From: Eucommia ulmoides
Taxonomy: Eukaryota; Streptophyta; Magnoliopsida; Garryales; Eucommiaceae
DNA length: 64,000 nt
NCBI GenBank assembly: GCA_016647705.1
Contig: JAENRU010000084.1
Coordinates: forward strand, 396,001-460,000
Reading direction: 5' to 3'
Position 1 is the stretch's first letter. Each line of letters starts with the position of its first letter. Shown one piece after another: positions 11,700-22,320 of this stretch. Both the position numbers and the translations under genes were made by a program. Below the pieces are notes generated by a model. It did no database searches, was not told the DNA's origin, and worked only from the letters and a program-made list of their open reading frames with translations.

Positions 11700-12588
11700 A
11701 ATCATCAAACTGATGGTGTACTGACCGGAAAGGTTTTAGTTCCTAATCTCAGTTTGAATTTCTTCCAGTGCAAGGTGGCTAAACTGAAATTTGAGAACAA
11801 CAGCATCATCAAACAAAGCTTCTGATTGGGTCAATGTTGCTGCAGAGAAAGAAACAGCTAGCATCCCATCTTTTATGTAGGTACATGAGTCCACCTCGAT
11901 AGATAGAAGGCACACCGCACTCTGAAGAGTTGCTGCATAGGATCAGATGAAGCCTATGTTCCGAGAGGGTTGTGGAAGCACCTTCAAGACATAAGAAATG
12001 GCCGCAAACAAAAAAAATCCCCGCAGAACAGAAATCACGCAGGGAAGTTATCTCCGCAAATCACCACAATCAAAATCAATAGCCATCGCAAATCAAAAGC
12101 AGAATCGTAATCATTGCAAATTAGATCAACAGTTACCACAAATCACCGCAACTCACCGTAATCACCCTCAATCCAGTTAGTGATTGCGAATAAAAAATAG
12201 ATCACCGCAACTTAGGGAAACAGAGTAGAAATCGCCGGTGTAATCTCAAAATCAGCGGCGCCGGAGAAGAAACAATCCCAAAATTTCGCCAATCAGAGAA
12301 TCGGCAAACAGAGAAGCAAAACAGAGAAACCAATTAGCACCGCCTGATCAGAGAACAAAGAAGCAAAACGCCGCCAGTGTTTGACTGCCAAACGGTAAGA
12401 TCACGAAAGGAAATCGTCCGAAATTGAAATCGCCGGAGAAGGAGCGTGTCGCCTGTGAGACGAAGGCGCCGGTGAATAGTGACCGTAATGAGGATGCCGC
12501 CGGTGAACGGAGAGTGTGAGGCCAGTCAGACAAGCGGCGATGAATAGGGCACTTACGACACTAGGGTTACCAAAACTCAGAAAATTCA
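11700..12588 (-). other. LINE 1 5' region
   Basis: This aligns with 38970-39900 of LINE 2. It contains the N-terminal ORF1 stretch (about 11930-11740, AVSFSAATLTQSEALFDNA-like in LINE 2) and a CGC/GAT-rich leader with CCGCAAATCACCGCAA-like direct repeats (12040-12190). The short open frames here are leader composition, not separate genes. Confidence 0.5.
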
Positions 12589-12879
12589 TCATATTTACCC
12601 TTACTTATACAGGACGAAATCCTAATTCAACATTTTATTTTTCATTTTCAACCTAGCTTAGTCTTCCCTCTTTCCCTCTCTCAACTGAACAACCGCTGAA
12701 CCCATCTCTTCCCACCATTCTTCTTTTTCTTCATCGCCATCATTGGCTTTCTCCATCTGAGTATGCCACCGCCACCTGTGCTCTGCTCGTTGTTCATCTT
12801 CCTCTACTTTGCTCGCTGACGTATTGTGCTCGTCTTGCTCTATCAAATGATGACGATGACGACGCATGTGATCTTAAGC
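12589..12879. repeat. P segment, copy 1, internally deleted
   Basis: It starts with the LINE target sequence CATATTTACC, then follows the same course as 21033 onward and 39901 onward. At about 12872 it jumps to the AAATATATTACTAATATC tract that in block 2 lies at about 41467. Relative to block 2 about 1.3 kb is missing. No gene. Confidence 0.55.
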
Positions 12880-13551
12880 ACGAAATATATTACTAATATC
12901 TACCCAAAACAAACGTAGAATGATGGAGAAATCTTTCGGCCTTAAATTTTATATTTTTGTTTTGGTTTGGGTTTTTGTTTATAATTTTAATTAAATGTAA
13001 ATTTTTAATAAATTATATTTAGTTTTTGTTTAAAGAAACTAAATATTTATATAATTTTCATTTTCTATACCAATTTCTCTATTTTTTTTCCTCTTCCCAT
13101 CTGCAATTATAATTCGTAATAAGCTCTAAATGCAACTTTCAAATAAAAATATTGATAAATTATTTTTTGTAATTTATTGTCAAAATTAGAAGATCTATTA
13201 TATGACTTCTTGGGACAAATTTGAAAGAAAAAAAATATTTAGTTTACTTTTTTTTGCTTGATATTATAGTAGTTTGATTTTATTTAAATACCAAAAATAT
13301 TGGTTATGTATTTGCAGATTAAAAATTGATTTATTTATTTTTTTCAATCAAGTAGATATCAACACATATCTTTGTTCTCGTTTCATATCTATCCATAACA
13401 AGATCAAAATGTTACCGGGGGGAAGAAATCTACATGAATTGTTTTTGAAATACAAAATTTTACCTTCATTAGTAGTTAGTTAAAACTCATAATCTCAATT
13501 GACCATGTATCCCAAATATTTGTGATCCAGAAACAAACAATGACCATTCAA

Positions 13552-13594
<43 letters not shown>

Positions 13595-13800
13595 CAAATC
13601 AGAAATACATTTGACCATGTATCCCAAATATTTGTGATCCAGAAACAAACAATGACCATGCTCACTTCAAAATAATAATAATAATAATAATAATAATGCA
13701 AATCAGAAATACATTTGACCTGATGATGCACTTTGATTTTCAAAAGTAAGAAGTAAAGGAAGTTGAGGTTGGATCTGCCTTTTATTATTCGAAAAATGTG
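12880..13800. repeat. R2 segment, copy 1, with AAT microsatellites
   Basis: Copy of the R2 repeat. A stretch of about 110 bp (GACCATGTATCCCAAATATT through CATTTGACC) is tandemly duplicated at 13499 and 13612, each unit carrying an (AAT)n run (13552-13592, 13671-13696). At 13747-13764 it holds the uninterrupted sequence GTAAGAAGTAAAGG, the paralogous empty site of the Copia insertion at 42556. The 113-codon open frame on minus comes from the microsatellite. Confidence 0.55.
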
Positions 13801-14590
13801 GAACTTTAAATGGTCTGAGTTTTCTAAAAAATGCACTTAGGCCCAATTTTATTCGAATGGAATTGTCACCTGGTGTTGATTTTGAATCAACTAGTTTTTT
13901 AAAGAATTAATTTTTTAAAACTTAGATAATAAAAACTGAACTCCAAAATAAGTTCAAAAATCTGGTATATATGTCTAATTAAGTCTATTAAGTTTAAATT
14001 GAATTTAGTATTTTAAAAAAAAAGTAAAATAAGTTTCAATTTGTTTAAATTTTAGTTTAATGCATTACTATGTGTTTGGAAGGTCCAGCTCATATGGGGT
14101 GGACCTAACCTGAAACCCAATTGTACTTAATAAAAAGAAAAAGAAAATTAAAGTCACTTGGGCTTTAATTAAGAAAGAAAAAAAGGAGGGGGACTTAATG
14201 TAATTAAAAAAACAAAACGAAAATAGGCAATGCACAATAATAATAGGCAGCAGCTTTGGGTAAGGAATAGAGCACACTATTGATTCTGTGCGGCAGTGCA
14301 TAGAGAGAAAAGGAAGAAAAGTGAGAACCATTTCGGCTAGATGATCGGACGGCGATTCAGATTCCAATTGGGTTAAAATTTTAGAGATTTGTCTCGGTGT
14401 CAACTGCTTCGTTTCCATCGGTCTTGATTTTTGGTGGCCATCTTCCAATTGGTGATTTGGTATTTCTCTCTAAACCTATATTTAGCGTTTATTGTTGTAT
14501 CTACCGTTTTTTATGATTTTTATGTTGTGATCCAATAGTTTTTATCTTGAAGGTGTGAATGATTGGAATTCCCTTATTTCGTGATAGTGG
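13800..14590. other. Leader-like conserved segment, copy 1
   Basis: This aligns with 50010-50840. 14200-14460 looks like a promoter and 5' leader: a purine-rich tract, then GGCAGCAGCTTTGGGTAAGG, then a GC-richer part with CATTTCGGCTAGATGATCGG. No open frame is conserved between the two copies, so I call no gene. Confidence 0.35.
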
Positions 14591-15010
14591 AAGTTGCGAT
14601 TGGACTTCGGTACCATGATTTTTTCCTCGCCTTGGGATTTTCTATGTAAAAATTGTGTATCTCGCTTTATTTTTTTATTTTCTTTTATCTTGGTTAATAT
14701 ATGTGGTTATTAAAATTGATAGTCCCATTTTAATGACAAAAAAGAGGAAAAATAAAATCTAATTATTAGTGAATTTTCTCAACAAAGGGACAAGAAAAGC
14801 TTCATGTAATTGGAGAAAGATTTATTTTTATGATTTAAAATGGAAGATAACAGTAGAGCCATGGTAAAATTAATATCGACTAATTATGCTATTTGAAAAT
14901 CTAGAATGATAGATATCCTTTATTATAAGGATTTGTATTTCTTTTAAAAGGTGATGCACGTAAATAAAGTGATAAAAGGAATGAACAATTGGAGATAATG
15001 CATAGGAAAA

Positions 15011-15018
15011 CATTTGGT
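15011..15018. repeat. Left 8-bp target duplication of hAT MITE
   Basis: CATTTGGT precedes the element and is repeated at 15650-15657. The uninterrupted CATTTGGTTACATTTG is seen in the next array unit at 16505 and as TATTTGGTTACATTTG at 51149. Confidence 0.85.
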
Positions 15019-15649
15019 TAGGGCTGACAAAACAGGTATTTACACGATGACACGACACGAGACTGACACGAAATTATCAGGTCTAGGTTTTATTTATCAG
15101 GTATTGGGTCGTTATCGTGTCAGACCTGATAACCTGATAAGAAATAATGCAGGTTATCAAGTTAACCTGATAACCCAATAGGTTACACGATAAGACACGA
15201 TAAGAATTTCATGTATTCAGGTTACATGATAACAAGAGATCTAATAGGTTACCCGTTAATTTAATAAATTATTTTTACACCCCTAAATTATCAAATATTA
15301 AAATTTAGTACCAAGTATATATATTCACATTTCCTTAACCCTACTCATTTAGTCAACTTAACAAGTTCACAGGTCATTAACGTATAATGGGTTAACGTGT
15401 AATGGGTAGGTTAATGTGTAATGGAAACCTATCAGGTCTTATCGTGTCATGTTTATCTGATAAGTTTCGTGTCATCGTGTGACACAAAAAATTATCGTGT
15501 CTTGTTGTGTTGACACGATAATTTTCGTGTCGTGTTCATGTTTGGGTAGTTTGATACAATATGCTTATCGTATCGTGTTCGTGTTTGGGTCTTATCGTGT
15601 TTCGTGTAATGACCTATTACACAACTTGTTACCTGTTTTCACAGCCCTA
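15019..15649. mobile_element. Non-autonomous hAT element (MITE-like, 631 bp)
   Basis: The ends are inverted: TAGGGCTGACAAAACAGGTA at the left, and the right end reads TAGGGCTGTGAAAACAGGTA on the other strand (18 of 20 match). It is flanked by an 8-bp duplication CATTTGGT. 8-bp target sites and TAGGG/CAGGG termini are the hAT superfamily signature. The interior has no transposase. It is packed with short motifs in both orientations (ACACGATAA, GACACGA, TATCGTGTC, TTCGTGTC), as expected of subterminal transposase-binding repeats. It would need a transposase supplied from elsewhere. The open frame at 15479-15718 is a by-product of the repeats. Confidence 0.85.
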
Positions 15650-15657
15650 CATTTGGT
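15650..15657. repeat. Right 8-bp target duplication of hAT MITE
   Basis: CATTTGGT, identical to 15011-15018. Confidence 0.85.
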
Positions 15658-17218
15658 TACATTTGTTAATGGATTGATCAAAGTGTATACCAACATGTTA
15701 TTAATTACCCCAAACTGATGAATTGTGGAAAAGTTGTACAAACGGAAAACTGGATTGAATAAGGCAAATTTGATTAAGAGAATTGTTCACTTAGCTTATC
15801 AATATGGGAAAAATATATGGTCAAAGACATTCTCATTAACGAAGAGACTGGAAGGAAAGAGCAGGACTCATCCTAAGAGGCGCTGTATTGGGAAAATGAA
15901 AAAGCAAGAATTCTCAAAAAAATGTGTGGTTTGACAAATCGAGAGGTGGATTGATGGCCAAAAATGATGCTTCCATTGCAACAAGTCATGACACGTGATC
16001 CGAGATTACAAATTCTTGAAAAGTGAACAACGTAAAGATCGAAATATCAAGGACAAAGAGGATAAGAAGACGAATGTAATTTTTTTTTTAATGGCGATAT
16101 TGCAATCGGACTTTTTTCCCCGCCTTCGAATTTTCTACGTAAATATTGTATCTCCTGCTTTATTTTGTTATTTGCTTTTGTCCTGATTAATATCTGTAAG
16201 TATTAAAATTGATAATCCCATTTTAATGACAAAAAATAGGAAAAATAAAATCTAATTATTAGTGATTTTTCTCAAGAAAGTGACATCAAGAGCTTCATGT
16301 TATTGGGGAAAGATTTATTTGCGTGATTTAAAATAGAAGATAATGATAGAGCCACGGTAAAATTGATATCAACTAATTATGCTATTTGAAAATCTAGAAT
16401 GATAGATATCATTTATTATAAGGATTTATATTTGCTTTTAAAAGGTGATGCACGTAAACAAAGTGATAAAAGTAATGAACAATGGGAGATAATGCATAGG
16501 AAAACATTTGGTTACATTTGTCAATGGATTGATCAAAGTGTATACCAACATGTTATTAATTACACAAAAACTGATGAATTGTGAAAAAATTGTACGAACA
16601 GAAAACTGGATTGAATAAGGCAAAATTGATTAAGAGAATTGTTCATTCAGCTTATTAGTATGGGCAAAATATATGGTCAAAGACATTCTCATTAATGAAG
16701 AGACTGGGAGGAAAGAGCAAGACTCATTCTAAGAGGCGAAAGCACAGGTTACTGTATTGGGAAAAAGAAAAAATATGAATTCTCAAAAAAATATGTGGCT
16801 TAACAAATCGAGAGTTGGATCAATGGGCAGAAACGATGCTTCCATTGCAACACGTCATGACACGTGATTCGAGATTACAAATTCTTGAAAAGTGACCAAC
16901 GTAAAGATCGAACTAACAAGGACAAAGAGGATAAGAAGACGAATGCAATTTTTTTTTTAATGGCGATACTGCGATCGGACTTCGGTCCTGTGGTTGTTTC
17001 CCCGCCTTCGAATTTTCTACTTAAATATTGTATCTCCCGCTTTATTTTGTTATTTGCTTTTGTCTTGGTTAATAATTGTAGGTATTAAAATTGATAATCC
17101 CATTTTAATGACAAAAAGGGAAAAAATATAATCTAATTATTAGTAAATTTTCTCAAGTGACATTAAGAGTTTCATGTTATTGGGGAAAGATTTAATTGTG
17201 TGATTTAAAATGTGTATT

Positions 17219-18176
17219 TAGCGCCTGTAACTCTTGATTGAACAGAAAATATGAATAAACCCATAGTCGAATCCTTCTTCCTCCTCTTTTTATTCAAAAT
17301 TTGTTTTCTCAAATCGGTTGAACAGAGTTTTAGCGTCGGCCATTTAGACCAAGCACTTTGTACTTTCGCACTCTTCTCTTTTGCGGCCTATGCCATCCAA
17401 TTCACAGATTGTCTCTCATGATTGAACATGGTTAACAACTTATTGTTCGTGTGAAATGGGTAAGATTCAACCAGTAATTTGAAAGCTAAGCCACGACTGA
17501 CTGTGAAAACAAAGCCATACTCGTTTTAAGGGATGTTCAAATAATCCGTGATCCTTGTCTTTGTATCATGTTCAACCGTGTCTTTCTCAGCACCTTCATG
17601 TAAACCATGATTGCTCAGATTTGCAGTTATTTCAGACAAACTGAAGGTGGATGATTCCCAATAATGAACTGTCTGAACAGAAGAAAACAACCCAAATCCC
17701 CAGTTGTCGAGGCATACCTTGGGGACAGAACCGAGGAGATTCGAGTACTAGTCCTGCCTCAACTGATCGATCTTCTCTGAGGACTGGTATTTCGGGTTCA
17801 TCGTGAGCAACTTGGTGAAAGCTTCATGATGTTCCGATGTCGACTCTTCAGATTGGTATGTTCGATCGACAGCAATGGCTATGGCTCTGAGGAATTTCTT
17901 CTGGGCGAGGAGTCTAGCCAGAGACCTTGATCGGCCCTAAGCTTTTTCTAGGTTTGCCATGCATTCAGACTCCATGTCTTAGGATTTAACAAGTAAGCCA
18001 TCTTCAGATGCTTCTTCGAGAGCTTCCTTGAGCTTGTGTTCCTGCAACTTCCCGAGTCTCGATTAATTTTGCTTGACCTCGTCGGATGAATGATTGGACC
18101 CATTTCTTCTTCTGCTCTTCTTATCCAAAATCATGGCAGCGCAGTGAGATATTGGCTTCCATAGTGAAAGATGCAT
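17219..18176 (-). pseudogene. Molybdenum-cofactor-sulfurase-like protein, N-terminal pseudogene (copy A)
   Basis: From an ATG at 18176 the minus strand encodes the N-terminal part of the plant PLP-dependent, Moco-sulfurase-like (NifS/aminotransferase class V-related) family. Recognisable parts are the MHLS start, [20 protein letters not shown], the PKYQSSEKIDQLRQ segment, VHYWESSTFSLSEITANLSN, NEYGFVFTVSRG, LLTMFNHERQSVNWMA and KWPTLKLCSTDLRKQI. It ends near SRVTGAKY. The frame is broken by stops at codons 38 and 80 (both shared with copy C at 63526) and by further private stops. An intron-free run of about 310 codons and an abrupt end against the gag array at 17218 suggest a truncated duplicate. 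The later cofactor-binding and C-terminal MOSC-type regions are absent. Its neighbour is germin-like A, same strand, about 0.8 kb away. Confidence 0.75.
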
Positions 18177-19002
18177 GAGAGCTTCTTCTGCCAGATAGAA
18201 CTCCTCAGAGAAGAAGAATCACGAACTCGAGATGTTGATTTTTCACCAAAGGAGAAGGATTTGTGTAGCCCGTTTTGAAATCAAACTTCGAAATCAGGTT
18301 TCATTTTGCCACTTTTTGACCCTAATTCCAGAGGTAAAAAAAAAACACTGAAAAAGAAATCATCTTAAAAGGGATTCTGAGAATCAACGCTAAAAGGTCA
18401 ATATCCCTGGAAAAATATATATATATATATATATTCCATTGCATTCATGTGAACATAATTCCCTTCAATTATCCCCACCATCCAGTTGGGATTGTAGGAC
18501 TACAATCGTTTGTCCAACTCGAAGGGATAAGGTAGATCCAATAAGCTTTCTTCGCAATTTTTAAATTTCGCCCATGCTGCTTCCGTTGGTTTTGGATCAT
18601 TCTACTATGTTTGTTCGGGTTCTTCCGAAGGCTCAATTTTTTAATTTAACTAGCTCGGAAATTCAAATGATCACTTACTCCATGATACAGCATATGTAAA
18701 AATATCTACTCTAACATAAGCTTTGGAATAAATTAAGGCATGATTTTCTATAAAACTAACGAAGAATAATGATTACATTCATTTAGATTATGTGACATTG
18801 TCGTTCATGACACAAATAAATAGTACAAGGATTGTTCTCAAAATAATAATAATTTGAAGTTATTAAACCAGAAGTAATGACTTTAAAAAGGAAATTTAAA
18901 ATTAAATCGATTTAAAAAATAAACCCTTACATATATTTAGGGAAGACTTCTCATCAAGACCACCAAGAGGGATCACACTGAAAGAAAATTATGTAGTAAT
19001 AA
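18177..19002. other. Germin-like A 3' flank
   Basis: No gene. It aligns with 32797-33590 (downstream of germin-like B, same orientation) and with the reverse complement of 62660-63525 (downstream of germin-like C). It holds a short (TA)n run at 18415-18434 that is not in copy B. The conserved part includes GTTGGGATTGTAGGACTACA (copies A and B). Confidence 0.6.
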
Positions 19003-20514
19003 TTAATATTTTATGGGTACTAAAATAACACCACAAATTATTTTTATTTTGAAAAAAATAAAAAAACATAAACATCTGTAGTTCCCTTGGAAGGGTGCTT
19101 GAAGATCATCGATCACGTTCTTGTCAACTTGGAATTCCTTGGCTAGAACATAAGGAGATATTGGGGGTGTCGACCCAAACACAGAATTGGCAATGGTTAT
19201 GACCCCTGGATTTTGGCTACTTAGACTAGCAAAAGCCACTGCATTGGTCTTTCCGACATTGAATTGGAAGTGGATGAGTCCTATTGGGAAAACAAAAACA
19301 TCTCCCTTTCTCAGGACTTTGGTAAAAAGGGTGTTAGTGTTATTCATATTGGAGGTGACAAAGCCGACATAGAGGGCACCTTCCACGACCAAGAGGATTT
19401 CTGTGGCTCGAGGGTGTGTGTGGGGAGTGTTGAGGCCATTGGGTGCAAAGTCGATGCGAGCAAAAGAGATGCCAAGAGTGTTTAGTCCGGGGATTTGTTG
19501 AACATTTACTGGTGTCACATTTGAACCAACCCGGTTGCTTGTGTTTCTAGGTTTGTCAAGTCCCGAATAAGAGAAATCACCGGCATTCACAAGCATTGGA
19601 TTCTTGCAGAGTTTTTCATTGACAAAAACTGCATGGACACATATAAAATCATTTAGAATATATAAATTATACATACATATATATAATATTGTTTGAAAGA
19701 TTTTAGTTGTCACTTGTCTCATTGCTTTAAAATGACTTATTACATCTATAGTTTAACGATTGGGTGTTTTAAATGGTGATTGTCATGTTAACTTTGATTA
19801 AATAATTTGGGAACAGAGAAATATAGAAATCTACTCATGAAAATAATGTTATTCACGAAAATAAAATAATTTTGACAACCTAACCGTCTTAAGCAAAATA
19901 ATTTATTTCATTTTTCAATGGGAATGAAATATACAATAAACCAATTTCACAATTAATCGTATGGTATGGGGTAAAAATAGTACCTAAATAAATTTGTCGT
20001 ACAAGAAGGACCAATTTATTGTACTATTTTTCAAAAAAATTCAATAAATCAATACATGAATCGTCATAAGCTAATGTCTGATGGTAAAATAAAAACACTT
20101 AAATTACTTAACTTACTATTAGCTTATATAATATTTTCTCGTATATTTGAAATAAAAAATAGTTTACAAATTCTAATAAACTAAAACAACTGTATGCCTC
20201 TTTATTTCAAATAAACAAGATGTAAATTTTATGCAACGATAGCTAAATGAAGAAATAAAGAAATAAATTTATAATTATAAAGTAATTCATTAAATTGAAT
20301 AATTTACACGACCAAACAGGTTTTTAGTAATTAAAATAGAAAACAATATATTAAAATTGCAAATTTACAGGGAAATTAATATGAGATTCATACCAACACT
20401 CTTGGGATCATCAATTGCCACACAGAAGTCTTGCAGAGGACTCGGGTCAGAAGCGTAGGCAATTTTACATGCCAACGCGAAGACAGATATAGCCAAGGTT
20501 AGGTAAGTGGCCTT
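19003..20514 (-). pseudogene. Germin-like protein A: start and stop codons lost
   Basis: Two-exon cupin of the germin-like family. Exon 1 equivalent is 20514-20394, with donor G|GTATGA; exon 2 begins at 19628 after a TGCAG acceptor. The first codon is AAG where copies B and C have ATG, because the T in an A-tract is gone (16 A's here, 9 in C). A TAA lies in frame just upstream, and the next in-frame Met is in exon 2 (NPMLV), so no signal peptide can be made by normal initiation. The stop is TAC (19080-19078) instead of TAG, which would add 25 residues up to the stop at 19003. The cupin core is otherwise intact: PHTHPRATE with two His and the Glu, and [10 protein letters not shown] with the third His. 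It is probably a recent pseudogene; an assembly error in the homopolymer could explain the start but not the stop. Confidence 0.8.
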
Positions 20515-20585
20515 TTTTTTTTTTTTTTCTTAGAATATGATTTGAAGAAGCTTTGAAATGAGAAATTTTGGAAGAAAGGGTGACC

Positions 20586-20593
20586 TATTTATA
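20586..20593 (-). promoter_or_regulatory. TATA box of germin-like A
   Basis: TATAAATA on the minus strand, about 72 nt before the former start codon, at the same place as in copies B and C. Upstream of about 20660 this copy diverges from B and C and lacks about 0.4 kb of their promoter. Confidence 0.6.
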
Positions 20594-20599
20594 CATAAA

Positions 20600-21440
20600 A
20601 CAATCCTTGATTTAGTCGGCCTCTTACCCGTTGCCTATTTTTTTAAACTTTGTTCCACACCCACCCGCGGATTTGTTCATCAAATTCCTTGATATCTTCT
20701 TCAGAATATCTTCATCAAATTTAAAATTTTGTTTCAATTTTAGTTTAATGCATTACTATGTTTCACATTAGGTAATATATGTATTTTCATTACTTCAATC
20801 AAATTACAAACTTGATCGCCATTAAAACATATTTCTAGTTTAAATGATGAATTGCTCACCCCAATAACCCTCAAATTGATAAAACATGGTTCAAAAAATA
20901 TATTAGGGTTATTATTATTTAGCCTTTATTTTGGTTTCTCTTTCCTCAATAGGTTTTTTCTTAAACAAAATTATTATTTAGTCCTCCAACAAAATATGGT
21001 CAATTTTTACTCCTTGAGAGATACTGAATAGACATATTTACCCTTACATATATATAGGAAGAAATCCTAATTCTCCATTTTATTTTTGCATTTTCAACCT
21101 AGCTTATTCTTCCCTCTTTCCCACTCTCAACTGAACAGCCACCGAACCCATCTCTTGCCACCCTCCGTCTTCATCTTCATCGCCATCATTGGCTTCCTCC
21201 ATTTGATGATGCCATCGCCGCCTGCGCTCTGCTCATCGTTCATCTTCCTCCAATGTGCTCGCCGACGTGCCGTGCTCCTCTTGCTCCATTAAATGACGAT
21301 GATGACGATGCATATGATCTGCTCGTTGTTCGTCTTCCTCTACCATGCTTGTCGTGCTCGTCGTTGCCACCGATGCTCATATTGGTCCATCCGATGCCGC
21401 CAGCCCGCTATTGCCGTTGCCTGTGCTCTGCTCATTATCG

Positions 21441-21472
<32 letters not shown>

Positions 21473-22048
21473 AGATTTAGAAAATTTCATATTAGGATTT
21501 TTTAGATCTAGAAAGTTCTAGATTTGAGAATTTCAGATCTAGATTTTTTCAGATTTGTTCGTTTGTGTGGATGTTCTAAATGGTTGTCATGAATTTTAGA
21601 TCAGTCAATGTTCATGTGATTTTCTAATGATTTTTGTGAAGTTTTTGTTTATAATTAATGCTTTTTTTGTTCATCATAGTTTTTTTAATGTTCTTTAATT
21701 TGTTTTTTGCGAATATTTGCATCGTTTTTCATATTTGTTTTGATTTTTTTTTTTTTTTTTTTTTAATTTAATTTAATTTAATTTTTTATTTTTGTTGAGT
21801 TTTTGTGCTTATTTCATTCTGAATATTCTTTTTGTTGATTTCTCAATAAATATTCATGCCGATTTGGTTTTTAGTGAATGTTCGTTGTTGTTCGGTGAAT
21901 GTTCATATTTCCTTTTTTTTTAAGTGAATGTTAACATGGTTATGGTTGTTTTTCTTGGATGTTAGTTTTTCTTTATTTATTTTTTTTATTTGGTTTAATT
22001 GGCTTTTTCTAAACGTTCATACCGATTTTATTTTTGTAGATCTTAGGT

Positions 22049-22081
<33 letters not shown>

Positions 22082-22320
22082 ATTATTATTAATGTTTTTG
22101 ATTTGTTGTTTTTAGATTTATTTTTTGAAATTATAGTGTGAATGATCATAACACAAAGAACATGAATGTTTTATTCTCGTTGATTTTCTGAATATATGAA
22201 AAGAACATAAAACAGAAGAACGTGTGTACATAACAAAAATGTAATTTGTTCACATTAAAAATGTGAATATTCACAACAGAACCATCAATGTTAAAATGTA
22301 TTAAGATATTTAAAAATAAC
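20600..22320. repeat. Germin A 5' flank and P segment
   Basis: 20730-21030 is the shared 5' flank. 21033-21042 is CATATTTACC, the empty site of the LINE insertion seen in block 2. 21080-21480 is GC-richer with GCTCGTTGTTCnTCTTCCTC-like repeats and ends in a (CT)n run (21440-21468). 21550-22320 is T-rich with many copies of a GAATGTTCAT/GTGAATGTTCA motif. The open frames at 21086-21505 differ between copies and contain microsatellite, so I do not call a gene. Confidence 0.5.

Larger units (their letters stand above)
8750..12588 (-). mobile_element. LINE 1: L1-type retrotransposon, internally deleted, 3'-truncated
   Basis: In 5'-to-3' order on the minus strand the element holds a 5' region (12588-11700), a gag-like ORF1 (11694-10902), the C-terminal half of a reverse transcriptase, a zf-RVT-type zinc-binding region and an RNase H-like domain. 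The endonuclease and the N-terminal part of the reverse transcriptase are missing: gag is followed within about 60 nt by RT sequence. It shares this deletion, an RT stop codon and the 5' junction (beside CATATTTACC at 12589) with LINE 2 at 35701-39900. The two are therefore duplicates of one insertion. The 3' end is cut at the breakpoint near 8750. Confidence 0.75.
14590..17218 (+). repeat. Three-unit tandem array of a Copia gag fragment, block 1
   Basis: Units start near 14590, 16090 and 16965 with the same GCGATnGGACTTC-type sequence. Their period is about 0.87 kb once the hAT insertion is removed; the third unit is cut at 17218 by the Moco-like fragment. Each full unit carries a UBN2-type gag piece: start-like codon at 14840 or 16333 (ATA in the second), NYAI then a stop in place of the expected tryptophan, KSRMIDI, YYKDLYLLLKGDARKQSDK, EQWEIMHRKTFGYI, YERKTGLNKANLIKRIVHLAY. 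It then runs into an unidentified stretch with LPLQHVMTRDPRLQILEK. The same array is in block 2 (50840-52555). No LTR, protease or polymerase is present. Confidence 0.55.

Noticed and set aside
13495..13836. 113-codon open frame rich in Tyr and Ile
   Set aside because: Produced by the AAT runs and the local tandem duplication.
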